A stretch of 64,000 nt of DNA. Source: Archilochus colubris (taxonomy: Eukaryota > Chordata > Aves > Apodiformes > Trochilidae). Shown here in pieces: positions 1 through 13,180 of the stretch. Made by a program: the position numbers and the translations under genes. How positions within the stretch are numbered: position 1 is the stretch's first letter; each line of letters begins with the position of its first letter. The stretch covers positions 109,471,554 to 109,535,553 of the forward strand of contig CM041083.1 of NCBI GenBank assembly GCA_023079485.1, written 5' to 3'. Below the pieces are notes generated by a model. That model was not told where the DNA came from. It worked only from the letters and a program-made list of their open reading frames with translations, and did not search any database.

Positions 1-1984
1 GGTTATAATTTACAGCATAGCACACGTTACTTGTACACATCAGAAGGGTGACTTTCAGCATGCAGAAGAAGGGTGGTCTTGCAGTGTAACCCAGGGGGAC
101 AGGACTTTGGCAGTGAGGGCTCCATGACTTCAGATGAAGTGACACTGCGCTGCTCTGCCTCAGCTCCAGTGGCAAGGAGGTCCATATCACAACTTCTCCT
201 CTGTCTTTTGGCAACCACAGTGCCTTGCTGGCCAGGATGCTTCCCTGTTCTCTCCTTCCCAGGGCCTTGGTACAGAGAAGGCCTGACCACAGCCACCACA
301 GCAAAAGCAAAGCTGCTGTGTGGTGCCTTCCATGTGCACGGTGCTTGCTCTGCACCCCTCAGCAGCCTGTGGTTTTGCTTCATCCATGAAGAATGACTGT
401 GTTATTATGAACCCAGTTCCAGCCTAAACCAGGCAATTTGAGATGAACTTAACTTCTCAAACTAAGATGAAACGTGTGTCCTAGATATACAGACACTACT
501 TGGAATTATGGTGCATGAACTAATTTCAGTTTTATTTAATTCAAAACCCATTCTAGTGTGACTGTCTAATAGCCTGACGTAAGATTAATATATCTTTACA
601 TAGTTGAGGGGACACTGCCATTAAAACTGAGCATAGCCTAAAAACAGCCCACGAAGATTTATGTGTGCATATGTGTAACAGTTCTTTTTAAGTGTAAAAA
701 ATCTCCCTTAGTTTAAGAAAGAGTTTTTAAAAGCAAGAGAAGGAAATCACTCCATCTGGACAGGCTAATAGAGGATGCTGGATCACTTTGTGCTTACAAT
801 TACCCAACCCATCCATGGGACCTATAGATTAACTTGGTCACTATGCATCAGCTGGCCAGGGTGGTTCAGTAACACTGGGTTTGACTGTGGTTGCTTTCCA
901 TAATGAAAACACTGTCCTGGCACCCTGGAGGAATGAGAACTGAAAAGTTGAAATAAGGGAGAGCCACATGATTTTCAGCTGCTACCAATCAGCACAGCTT
1001 CACTATTTCACACGCTTCTCAGACTGACACTAACTGATGATCCAGCCATCTTGCTGAGCACATGAAATCTTGCAATGCTGACTGGAAAAAAGTACATCTC
1101 ACATTTTTCATTCTTCTCATGGAGATGCAACTGAAGACCAGGCATGCTTTTAATGGACCCTGTTTCCTGCGTGGAGCTTTGAATGCATTGTGAGCAGCAG
1201 GTAACAGCAATCCATTGCACAAAATAAACATCATCTTTAAGTTAATGAAGTCGAGAACTTTTGAAAGAAGAAGCAAAAGTCTGCAACATTTTTTTCTTAC
1301 ATGAAAATGCTTGTTTGATACCTGTGGTGGTTAAATAGCTTTAATCACACAGCTTTGACATGGAGATGGGTGGGAGACCTACCAGCTCCAGGTAGGTGCC
1401 ACACAGCCTCCAGCCCCACTCATGCTCCACGTGTTGGTGTGGCTCTGGTACGTGTGGCTGGGGGAGAGCATCTTCCACCGTCCCCTCAGGGCTGAGGCAG
1501 CAGCAGGGCAGCTCACCCCCAGCCTGAGAAATCCAGCCTGCTCTGCCCAAATACTTCAGATGACATCTGCCCCATGGCAGAGCATCCAGAATTTGAGGTT
1601 TGGCAGCTGGGGCCAGTCGGTCTCTGCCTGTGATGCCGCAGCTGCTCGTCCAGCCGGAGGGGACGGTGGGGAGAGGGAGGATGCCGGCCAGGCACAGAGC
1701 TTCCTGGAGCCTGGAACAGCTGATCTCATGGCTGCTGACTGAAAAGCGGATGTGAATTGGCAGCTACTCTTGCTCGAAAGGCAAGCCAGGCCAGAAGTCT
1801 GTTGAGCTTGAATATCTGTCAGGATGATAGCTGACCTCTCGGCGTTAAAAATACGACTGCTGAGAGAGGAGGGAAGAGCAAGCATGAAAGGGTGAAGACA
1901 CCCTAGATGAGATTTTCGAAGAGATACCCACCCAGTTCACCTTAAAATAAGTAGGTAATGGGTTTCCAAAATTCTCAGGCACTT

Positions 1985-2006
1985 AAAATAAATAAATAAA
2001 TAAAAT
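1985..2006. repeat. (AAAT)n microsatellite
   Basis: About five tandem AAAT units, the last with one extra A. A short simple repeat in otherwise unique sequence. Confidence 0.85.
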
Positions 2007-5000
2007 CCACAGCTATTTTTGAAAACTGCAAAGGCAGAGGTGGGAATGGATGATACACACCGATGAAAGACACCAGTGGATTATACCCAACAAAACATTA
2101 ATTCCTTACTTTAGACTCTGAGCTTGGTGATAGAGTAAATTTTCAAAGCAGTTGTACTTGCATTAGCAATTAATCCAGTACAAACATATTTAATCCACAG
2201 TGAAATCAATTGTAATTTAATCCTGTCTCATGATGATAGAAGGAACAGAAAACACTTCTTGAGGCCAGAATCGATACCCAAAACTGTAGACAGCTTTAAA
2301 GATACCAGTCTGGAAAATAAATACCTCTGTTTTGTCTCAGCCAAGTCAAAGAGATGATTCATATGAAATATATGTACTTTTCATTAAAGAATTATCTTGC
2401 TCTAAATTTCAAAAAGATTTGCTGCCCTCCTCCCCAAGCCTGACGTGCGGTAAAGCACGCCTTTAAACTGCTGTGAATCTTTACAGTCACCTTTGGTCTC
2501 TGGCTGCTTCAGCTTTCAATCCCTGTCCTCATTAGGATGCTTCTATTTTTGTGACATAAACTAACAAGGATGAGGAGACAAAGTGGCAAGTTCTTGGGTT
2601 AGCATCCAACTGTGCCTCTGCCTATAAGCTTTCCCTCTCATTTTCTCCCTCTGTCTACATTTATCCATCCAGCATTCTCTAGGAAGACTTCCAAAGGTAC
2701 CTGGAATATCTCTGTACATAGCTAGAAATGCAGATGAACCGTGCAGTGGACAGAGAGGCTGGGATGTGGGCATATCTGCCACTTCTTGTGACTGGGGAAG
2801 CACTGTACCTGGAAATAATCCCACGATCCAGGGCCTTAAGGAGGAGCAGAACAGGTCAGAAGTAAAGATAAAATTGAGCCCTCTGGTTTAAAAAATGATC
2901 TATATATTCATGCCACAGATATTTTATAACTGCTTGTTTGGCAATAACCAGTTAGAAAGCACACTGTGACCCCCACTCCTGAGGGAGTGGCTTAAAGTGA
3001 AGATGTCGACACTGAGACATGCTGTTAATGCAACATTTCTGAACTTGATTTTCTTGTACCATCAAGAGTGCAATATGCCAGAAACCTGATCCCAGGGGAC
3101 CATTCAAGGTTGAGCTCCTAAAGAATGCTGCTCATGCCAGTCATTGCTGCAGATGGGATGGCGTGTTTACCGTCTGGAATCACTCCCCCATTCCTCTGAA
3201 GTTAAAAAAGAGCACAGCCTGTAACAATTTGTTTTGCTTTTCCCATAAATTTGCTCCCTAAACTTAAATACAGCATTCCAAAATGAACCAAAATATCACT
3301 GAAAACCTCTGCTCTTATCTCTTCACTGTCTGGCTTTGTGCAATGCTCTCCATGACAACCAGTAGCAGCAAGCAACCCAACCAAGGCCCAACAGAAGAGG
3401 TTATAAGTTTATAAATAAGGAGAAACACAAGTACTTTTTACCTATGAAAAACAACTTCCTAAGCAAAGATGTCACTTTAAACATTCTCCCATGTTTCATT
3501 GGCTTCCTACCGAGCTGGTATCCTGGAAATGTCCCACAAAAAACAGCTGTCTGCCTGTCTATTTATTAATCTACAGGTATAGACTGCTAACCAAGAATCA
3601 TGTTCCACAAGAACTGAAAATACTTTTTTTCTGCAGCTACATATATAAGTTTCTCTTAAGTTTCTGTGTACAGTGTGTAGCCTCTTTCACACAGCTCTTA
3701 GCAGTGATCTTTCTTGTCAGAACAGAAATATCCAGTCTCAGAAAAACCTTTCTCAAAGTAGCATTTTTAGTTTAGGGCTTGGGTTGTGAGAATGTAATAT
3801 TCAAGACCACTATGGAAAATATCAGTGGCTGCTTCTATCACGAACTGAGTGGTTTGCCCCACTTATCCTGTGACCACTTCTGGTCTCAGGGATCTCCTGT
3901 CAATGATGACAGAGTGTGACATGAGTAACTTCAGTGTGATATCTCTATCAAAAGGGTTTCTCAGTTATCATGCTTTCTAATCTAGCAGGCAGAGTGTAAC
4001 TACCTGTATTTTTGGTGACAGGCCCAAGCAGCCATGCCACCTTCTGCAGATGATGCTGCATGCCTGCAGGACAGGCAGCAGAAGGAGCATTTTGAAGATC
4101 AGCAGAGGGGAACAGAATCATTACTCAGAGGCTGTCCCCTCATGCCTGACTGCTCAGTAGGAATTGCTGCAGACAGGCAAGTCAGGATATATGTTGTGTG
4201 ATGCTGCTGTGCCATGGCAAATTCCTGTACATGCTATTTTTGACCCCAGGGCTTGGATCCTCCGGGTGGGTTTCCACTTCCAACAGGATCTTCTATCTCT
4301 GATAGCTGTTTCAGCTGCCAAACACAAACTGCTTTGTCTGCTCCAGAATACAGAACCAGCCAATTAGCCAGGGAAATAAATGATTTTTGCACAGCTGGCA
4401 GCCAGCACAACTGTCTGTTGAATTTCTTTCTGCCAAGGCCCTGAGCAACTCCCACTAAATTGTAATGCACTAGAAGAACTCTGTCTTTTTTAGAGGAAAT
4501 TTATGTTTATGCAGAAAGGTGTGATGAGCCTCACGTGTGACTAAAGTCCTTCTCAAACCTCTAGACTGGTCTGAAAAATTTATTATTGACATGCTTGTTA
4601 TTCCACCTCCCATCCCCAGCACCATGTTCCACAAGAAAAAGTTTGAACACCATGACAGAAGGATTCACCACTTCGAGTTCAAAAGCTTCTCAGTTCTCCA
4701 TGCTGGTTAACCATGAAAGTTATGAGAAAATATTATTTTCATTTGTTTCAAGTCTTTCATCACTGAAATTTATATTTCCTACTGTAAGTGAGGCACAGGG
4801 TGCCCACATTTTTCTATAAGATAATACCCAATAATTTTGCCCTGGAAATTGTATTTGGCTAGCAGAGAATGCTCAGATATGAAAGCTGGAAAAAATGGAT
4901 AAATTCAGTGGAGTCTTTTCTATTTGAAGAGTCTTTAACAGTAGGAACAAACTACCATTTTCTTAAAAAGAAGCTAATATAAGACTTTTCTGTGAGAGCA

Positions 5001-8000
5001 TTGACCATTGTTTCAATAGCAGTGAGTCATGGTCTAACTCTTCCAAAAAAGTATGTGTGTGTATGGGAGGGGGGTGATGTGCCCCAGACATCACTGTAAT
5101 CTGTGAAGATGTCTGTAACAACCAACACTCTCCCTAATGAGACCTCAGAATGTCTTGATGATCTTCTCTAATTGCTCCGTATAATTGGAAGATGCTTCAG
5201 CCCCACTCTGAACTGAGTGAGTGAGGATGAGCATTTCAAAAACGCTAATCTGCAAATTGTTTGAATACAGCTCTAATTGGGCTGGGGGGTTGGTGTTTTG
5301 GTTTTTCATTTTCTGTGTTTTTTTCCCAGTCTTGATTATTTAAGGACGAAATAATGTAAATCAGCAGCCAGATTTACTGATTATCAACAATTCCTAATAT
5401 AAAGCACCACTAGGAAAACAAAATTGCCTTTGTGATTCCATTAAAAAGTGTTGTTAGGAGTTAGGATTTTACAGGAGGGTTAGTCTGTACTGAAATTATC
5501 CCACTAATGTGATGATCCTTTTGCTTCATAAGGGAATTTGCATTGTTAGCAAGAGATCACCAGTGTTTCTAAGTTCGCTAGCTACCATTAAAATGGAAGC
5601 TTTCCAAACGCTAGCTTTCCAAAATTCTCAGTTTCAGGCACTACCAAATAACCAGAAAGATCACCTGTAGAGGCAGCTTTAAAAAAATCTAAATGTTTAT
5701 GATGAAAACACACATGAGTCTGTCAACCTTTCTTGTGAGGACAGTGAACTTTGCTCCCAACATGAAGACACAATCTCCAATGAGTTCTCTGGGCCCAAGG
5801 CAGTGGGTTCTGCTCCTCTGCATCCCCAGCAGACATCCACTTCAGAAAACACCATCCCAGTACATGATGATGGTCCAGTCTACCCCCTGAGTTGCTAGGA
5901 AAGTGAACATAAGGTCTGTCCTTGAGCTTGCTGCTTTTCCAGCTCCTGGTACTGTTGTACTGCTGCTGCAGGTACAGCCATCATCCTCCTTGTCACTTTT
6001 GTCTTGAGATCAAAACAGTACCTGTGGCAATCATGGCCTCAAGTGGTTCCTGAAGCATCAGTGGTAGCTCTGGCATTAGTGCTATGGAAAGGATGACATG
6101 TGAGGCCAAAAGGACAGCCAGCCTGATTTCATTTTTTTCTCCTCTTGACCTTTCCAACTAGGACAAGGATGGTTAATGCAAAGCCAGTGTTGTAAGAATT
6201 ATGTTTGCTCTTCCTTTCTCTCCCCTTTTCCAAGCTGAGCTACCCAGCACTGCAAGGTTTTGTCTCCCATTAGAGTCACAAAATGAGACAGGAAGCTGCC
6301 CTTAGCTGGCATCCCAGGGACCTCCCTGAATGTGAAGGACAGTAAGTGAGACCTCACAGCATCCCACTCTAGCCCAGCCCCTGCCTCTGCTTGGTTTAAC
6401 AGAAATAGCCATTAAATGCTGCTTCAGGCAGCTCCCTCAGGGTTATGGCAGGAGACTGAGCTGTCTTCAAAAGTTACACCCACTCCCTGCTGCTGACAGG
6501 GCTTGGAGGGCCAGAAAGAGTGAAAAACCACACTTCCCCTGTCTCCTTCTTTTAGGGCCCCGAGGGAACAGATTAATTCCATCCAACTTTGGCACCTCAC
6601 CAGGGCACCAAGTTAGAAAGCCAGTCCTCCTTGTATAGAGCGAGAGAAAGGCCTTCCCAAAAACCAATTTGTGCCACCCAGTTGTATATCCAGTCATGCC
6701 AGGGAGGACACCACTTGTCTTGAACTGAGGTGGGATTCTATGTTTAGTTAGACATATGTGGAGATACTTCACAACATGTGCACTTCCCTCTGCTGCTTTA
6801 AGCTAGAAGGGCAAGTTTTACAAATGGAACCTGAAAAATCCTTTAAGGCACTGTCAGACTTCATCAGTCATAAGCTCCTTGCCACAGATTAGGTTGCATT
6901 TATTTCTTACTGTGCTGATAGTTGCAAAAGATACTGTGATACATCTTTTCTCTCAGGACTGGATTTCTTTCTGGGTAGCAGCATGGCATTTAGGCTGCAC
7001 AGCTGACAGAGAGGTTAAAAGACCTTTTTGTTCACTAGGTTTGTTACTGAAAACCCATGAAATCTATAACACTTGTTTCTCACATGTGACTTAGTTGTAA
7101 GCAACAGAAATCTGGAGTTTCATCATGCAAAACCTCTGTCCCTTTGACACTGTCATTTTGACATTGCCTACAGTATCTATACTTCCACATGCAACAGTGT
7201 GGAGACAGAGGCTTGACAAAGAAAACCACATCTGCAGCACACATAATACCATAACTAATTTGCTGAAACATCAGCCAAAAAAGGGATGAGGGAAAGAGGA
7301 TGAACACAGACGAGGCAGCCTTATTACCCTTTCTGATCACTACTATCAGTAAAACTGTGGTGTTTGCCCCATTCTTATTTTTAATGATTTTTCTTTCAGA
7401 GCACAAAAGATAGGAGAGATAGAATCTAGCACTTAATCATCTCTCTTGTAATCTCTTTTATCAAAAATGTGTTAATTTGGAAAAATAAAGAAGAGGATAA
7501 AAGGATGATTCATGAGCACACATAGACTAATAAATAAGCTTATAACATTGCAAAAGAGCCATTGTTAAATATGTTTTCCATTTTAACAGCTATAAAATTT
7601 TTAAAGAAATCTCTGGTGAGTCTGGTTTTAATGAAGTCTTTTGTCTCTCCAAGGCAGAATATTCCATGTGGAGAAATTTATTCTCTCCCCATTTCTGATA
7701 TAGGTAACCTCACAGAGATAACAAGTAAGGGCACTTGTTATAGAGGCTGCATCTTGTTCTTTTGAAAAGGAACAAGAAATCCCGCTCTTCAACACATCCT
7801 TCTTAGCATGTGCCTGAAGTGGTGACTGCCAAACCAAGTGTCAAGCATGTAAAGTTGGGATCTACCCTAAGTAAACAGTCAGTGCCAAGAAAATTCAACT
7901 AGCAGCCCCGAAGGGTTGAAAAATACAGGATCTGTCCTCTGTGTTCCTGTCTAGCAAGCACGTGCAGGCTGGCTGTCCTTTCCAAAAGCTTTGGTTTTCA

Positions 8001-8276
8001 CACCCTGAAATCCCATCACTTCTGACTTGTTAGTCTTTACCACCATCACCTCCCAATTCTCTTCTCCTTCTGCTGGCTGCCCAATGACTTTCTTGACATT
8101 CCTTGACATGATTTGCTGGCTTTTTTTTTTTCTGTGTGCTGTTCCCCAGGGTAAAAGATAAAATTTGTGTGTCAAAGTGTTTTTCTTAACCATGCTGGTC
8201 AAAATAAACACAAACACAAGCCCTTGAGGCTATGTATGCATTCCGGAATTTGAAAATGAGCAGTTCTGCTCGAAGT

Positions 8277-8307
8277 GTTAACTACATTTTAAAATTAAAA
8301 TGTTAAC
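8277..8307. repeat. Short interrupted inverted repeat
   Basis: GTTAAC followed by TAC and ATTTTAA is mirrored by TTAAAAT plus GTTAAC, so the arms pair over 13 bp with a 3-nt bulge and a 2-nt loop. It is AT-rich and could extrude as a small hairpin. No terminal features of a transposon are seen. Confidence 0.7.
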
Positions 8308-10186
8308 TGAGCTGGTTATAAAAGCAGGTCATATGATGAAAACCAAAGTCTGTTGCAAATGTAAAATGTCTATAACTGGTGTGGAGGTTGTTTGTCTCTT
8401 GCTTTTAATTAAAATTTTGAGCACAAAGGGCCATTCCAGTCTAGAGAATTAAAACAAAAGCACCCTGGTAGAAGTAATAGTTTGCGAGGTAGAAAATCAG
8501 GTTGCTGTTCTTTTTCTTTCAGTGAACCACCTATCCCTTCTCACTGGATCTTGGGTAGGAAAGAGTTCATCATTTCCTTTATAGTTTTTCTAGGAAAGAC
8601 CTACATGTGAGTAGCTCTTGATCATTCCACACAACTTGTTAGGTTGGCTATCAACTGCACCTTTTCTAACAGCCCCCTGCACATTCAGCAATGCCCTGTG
8701 TATCCTGCTGTGTTATATGCAGCCTGCTGTGGGATAGCTTCATCCATGGTTTCTCCTTGTACTCACAGCCTGCTTACACTTTTGCCCCTTCATCCAAATG
8801 CCAGGCTGTATTTGACCCATCCCACAACTAACTCAAAAGCTCTCAGTACTCAGTCACATGTCTTCACAGCATCTCTGCAGCCCATGAATATCCTTAAGCT
8901 AAGTTATTAAGCTGCCAATTTCTTCAGTAGAATGGACTTTGAGGATCAGCTCTTCACAGCCCAGGACAATATAACCTACTACACCCCTTATTACTTGTGT
9001 AGATTTTTAAGGATACTTTTTTTCCTTTTTCTTTTAGTTTCTTCTTGTTACTGTGGGCTTTTACAGACTTCACTAGCAGCTCAGAAGTAGCCAAAAGCCC
9101 TCTGGCTCCACCACAGCTGAAGAGGATGACATTTTTACCAGTGCTGACCAATTTGGTATTTGACTCCACTGTGCATGGTAAAGCCTTCAGGCTGTGGAGT
9201 AACAGTGTGAGACTGGAGCATAAGTGTGGTAACTGAAGGGAAAATTGGTGATGTCCCCCTCTTCTTGTCCTGGAAGAGAATGTATGGGTAAGGTGCTACT
9301 GGTAAGCTTCTCATTCTGAAAAGAAAAGATTAGAGGAAGGGAAAAACTGTAACTCAGAGATGTGTGTGGTGAGTCATAAAACCTCTTTGGGATGCTTCTG
9401 AGGTAGAGAATCTCATGTGTCATCTTTTGCTGGTGGCGGTGGCTGAAGCAGGGAATCTGGTCCTGCAGAGATGCACAGCAGCATGCAACTCACTAATTAG
9501 TTTTGAAAAGAAGGGTGGCCTTTGGCATGCTGCAGATCTCCCTCCTCTGCGTGGGTGTTAGCTTGGCAGAAACTTTAAACTACATGCATACCCTAGACCT
9601 GCTCCTTGCCCTTCCAAAAATGAATGTGTTTATTACCCCTTGGCATGGCCAGCAATGGCTTTGGTTCAACTGGGATTGTGCCTTCTTTGGCTAGAGAAGT
9701 GCTAGCTCCCATCCTCAAGATTTTCTTTGGGACCCAGCATGAGCTGCTCACGTCTAGCTGGTTTCACATTATCCTAGGTACATCACATGAGAAATCTACA
9801 TTAGCAGCAGGTAAACATTTACTGGATGCAGTTCAAAGGCTCTGAACAGTGACCAAGCGGAGGCTGCAGAAGGAAAACAGACACGGTTCACAGAGCTGGT
9901 ATCCCACCCACCTCACAGGGCAGGGGATGGACAGGCCACGCACTGGAACATATTTTCAGCAGTACAGGCCCGGGATAATTTATGAGAGTTTATAATTCTA
10001 ACTAGTAATGTTAAAAAAGCTATATCCTGTGCAGAGGTGGGCAAAGTAATGAAGCATTAAGTCTGGCTGCAGCTGAAAACTTGGCCCTGTCTCGGCTCTG
10101 TGCCCACAAATGAGTGAGAGTCGGGACAGAGCCAAAGTGCTGAAAACTGTCTGGCACCTCTTCCCGGTGGCCACGGCGACCTGAGG

Positions 10187-10222
10187 TGCGCGCACACCCG
10201 TGTGCGTGTGCGTGTGTGCATG
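10187..10222. repeat. Alternating CG/CA/TG tract (Z-DNA-prone)
   Basis: The tract is almost entirely alternating purine/pyrimidine and includes TGCGCGCACAC and then TGTGCGTGTGCGTGTGTGCA. The centre holds 7-bp inverted arms CGCACAC and GTGTGCG separated by CC. It lies within a local CpG-rich patch (about 10,090-10,210). The structure-forming property is inferred from composition. Confidence 0.7.
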
Positions 10223-10849
10223 CCCACCTGTGTGCCACACCATGCACTGCTCATGTTCTCATGCTGCACGCTCAGATTCAAAGATCTGATGATGTTTTTT
10301 TGCCTCACGGGGCTCAGACAAATGTTTGGCTTGTCATAGCGTTAGCTATAGCTTCAAACCTTTTGGCTTGTCTTGGAGTAATGCTTAGACATAATTGGAG
10401 ACATCTTTCAGCAGGGCCAATCTCCGGGACTGCGAGTCATAAATGAATTGTTCCTCCCCCCAAAAAAGGTAAACTGCTGCTGAACTCTCAGCACTGTGTT
10501 CACCTGCTTGATGAAACATGTTTTGGATTACATAAGACTAAGTGATATTTAGTTTCCCAAGCAGTGGCGGTGAGAGCCTTGCACCTAACAGGAGACGATC
10601 TCTGAGCCAGATTTGTACTTGAAGATGGTTGAAAATGCAATAGTTTGCCTTAGATTTTGAACAGCTCGGAGGTGGGCATAAAAAACCAGGGTCCAGGTCT
10701 GCCACAGTTTGAGGGCAAATATTGGTTTGTTTTCAATTCAAGCTCCTCTTTAATATCTGGAAATATAGAAAGAGACTTTTTGATAATTCACATTCACTCA
10801 AAGTTGGACCTTCTTAATGCTGGGAAGGGATGCAACTGAGTTTTGCATG

Positions 10850-11445
10850 TGAATGGAAGCATGGCCATCAGGTGAAAGGAGGTGATTCTTCCTCTCTTCT
10901 CCTTTTTCGTGAGACCCTACCTGGATTACTGTGTCCAGTCCTGGAATCCCCAACAAAAGAAGAACATATAGCTCTTGGAGGAAGTCCAGAGGAGGGCCAT
11001 GAAGATGATCAGAGGACTGGGGCACCTTTCCTATGAAGATAATATGAGAAAGTTGGGGTTGTACACCCTGAAGAAGATAAGCCTCTGGGGAAACTTTTTT
11101 GCAGCCTGCCAGTACCTAAATGGGCCTAAAGGAAAGCTGAGAGGAACTTTTTACAAGGCCATGTAGTGACAGAACAAGGGGTAATGGCTTTAAACTGGAA
11201 GAGGATAGATTTAGGTTAGACATTAGGAACAAATTCTTCACTGTGGGTGTAGTGAGGCACTGGCACAGGTTTCCCAGAGAAGTTGTAGGTGCCTCCTCCT
11301 TGGCAGTGTTCAAGTACAATCTGGATGGGGCTTTGAGCAACTTGGTGTAGCAAGAGGTGTGTTCCCGCCCAGGAAGGTGGTTTGGAACTAGATTATCTTT
11401 ACGGCCCTTTCCAACCCAAACCATTCCATGACTATATATTTAGAA
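10850..11445 (+). mobile_element. CR1 LINE, 5'-truncated, decayed (ORF2 end plus 3' UTR)
   Basis: This reads as the 3' part of a chicken-repeat-1 retrotransposon in plus orientation. The first part encodes the C-terminal tail of the ORF2 reverse transcriptase, with recognisable segments [27 protein letters not shown] and RKLGLYTLKK. The frame is broken by an in-frame TAG at 10,969-10,971 and by later frameshifts, so it cannot make a protein. The 3' UTR follows and ends near the usual pyrimidine-rich 'cctttccaaccc' block and an ATTCCATGA remnant of the octamer tail. Loss of the tail repeats and many substitutions mark an old copy. The 5' edge is approximate because the first 40-50 bases match the family only loosely. 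Confidence 0.9.
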
Positions 11446-12939
11446 TTCAGATACATCCTCTTATATTTTAAAATTCACATACCTACAAGTAAATTCAAAC
11501 AATTTTTTTTTTCACATTGCGTGATAATTGCTACATTGCATATGCTTTTTACACAAACAATAAGCAAGCAATGAAGTCATCCAAATCCCCAGCTCAAACC
11601 ACTCAGGAGTTCCTCTTTCTGACCTCAAGAACTTCTTGCTGACTGCCCATGAGTCCCAGTCCTCATGCTAAATACCCAAGTGGCTCTCAATCATGCTGAT
11701 TTGTTCATGGGCTTCTGCACTCTTTCATCTGCAGAAGGAAGTGCTGATAATTGCACAACATGTGTTTTTTGACCCATTTTGGGGATGTCTTTTATACACT
11801 GTAAAAACTATAAACTTGATACATCTGGGCTTTGTTGAGACTTAGCAGCCTCACACTCTGGTAGGAAGTGGGTACAGACCTGTAACTCAGGGAATCAGGA
11901 AACCTGGGTTCTCCCCCCCCACTCCACATTTGCAGACTCACTGGGTGACCTTCAGGTGTTACCTTATTATTCCATGCTCCCACCTCTGCACTAGGGGGAC
12001 TATAACAATTCTCACCTTTTCTGTGAACACTAGAGTTAGATACTATAATCAGAGCAATTATTAGATAAAATCTTCTTTTTCCCAGCCATCTCCCCCCCAC
12101 ACACATGCACATATATGTGCAATATGTATCAACACACACAAACCCTGCTATGCTGTATAAACACACATGCGCATCTTCCCCCTACGCATGCAAGAATGCA
12201 CAGAGCTCTCTGGGACATTTAGAGATCTGAAGGAAAAGACAGGCTGGACTGAAACAAATTTCATCAGAAACACTATAAAGGTTGAAGTTGAAGTAAGGTT
12301 TTCGCATGCCACATGCTCAGGAAAACATTTAATTCAGTTTCTTGTTGAGTACAAGAGCAGAGCATAAGAAGGCACTTAAGAGAGCTAAAATTATCCTCCC
12401 CTTCCCTGTTTTTTTCAATGGATGGGAAAGCTTTACTTACAAAACAAACTTTCCCTTGTGCTTTAGTTGGCTGAAAACCATGTGGGTTTTTTCCTGATTT
12501 CCACTTCAACCTTTTTTTTGCCCTGCCTGAAGGTGCACTAATGTTGTGGTCAAGATACTTGCTCAGTCCTGTCTTCATGTTGTCTTCACAGGCAACATCT
12601 GGGAATCTAGGACTGAGGAACATTCAACAGATTTTCTATGTCTCAAGAATGATGAGTTTTGCTCCAAAGTGGGTGGCTTTCAAAATGAAAATAGGTAGTT
12701 CACAATACGTTCCACTGGCTTTTTCCTTGGTCGTTTTGAGCTGGGCTTTTGGTTCTTTAAAATTACCTGCCATGAAAGCTAGCATGACTGTTGTGTTTAG
12801 TGGCAAGGAAAACGCCATTATCAAGAGAGTTGAGATGAAATATTGGGTGGGAACCATGGCAGTTCCCTCCTTCTATGTTGTCCCATTTATAATCCTAGCT
12901 ACTCGGGATGGCCAGGAAAGGGGCAAGGCTTAAAAGCTT
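11446..12939. other. Unique noncoding sequence
   Basis: No recognisable gene or transposon. It contains an AC/CA-rich patch near 12,090-12,175 with a 16-bp palindrome. An ATG-initiated open frame at 12,541-12,933 (+, 130 codons) has hydrophobic stretches but no recognisable domain, and nothing around it suggests an exon; I treat it as chance. Confidence 0.55.
12106..12121. repeat. Perfect 16-bp palindrome in a CA-rich patch
   Basis: TGCACATATATGTGCA reads the same on both strands. It sits in a degenerate (CA)n/(TA)n stretch, so it most likely arose from microsatellite drift. Confidence 0.8.
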
Positions 12940-13180
12940 GAGAAGAGTGGAAGGCAAAGGCAAGCGCTCAGACGAAACGCTGCTACTGCAGGCACCAGAG
13001 GCAGAGATATCTGAGCCATCTAAAGCTTTGAGAGAGGCGCTCGGCGACTGACCAAAATAACTTGGTGACCTCAGCGGGAGATGTTTTACCCAGTTTGACT
13101 TTGTTTGTTTGTTCCTTCGTTTTTTAAACAGGCAAAGCTTACAGCTTCACTCTTGGGGCCAGCTAGACCCGCTGTTCAAA

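Larger units (their letters stand above)
1..10849. other. Unique noncoding sequence, no gene seen
   Basis: AT-rich single-copy-looking DNA. Open frames on both strands are short, overlap one another and match no family I know. There is a mildly GC-richer patch at about 1,380-1,760 with 11 CpGs by hand count, too few for an island. Small features inside are an (AAAT)n run near 1,985, an 11-T run at 8,121, an inverted repeat at 8,277-8,307 and the alternating purine/pyrimidine patch near 10.19 kb. I recognise no transposon here. It is best read as intergenic or intronic sequence; conserved noncoding elements cannot be excluded without alignment. Confidence 0.6.

Noticed and set aside
12541..12933. 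130-codon plus-strand frame with hydrophobic stretches
   Set aside because: ATG-initiated but no recognised domain, no supporting splice or promoter pattern, and such lengths arise by chance in 64 kb.
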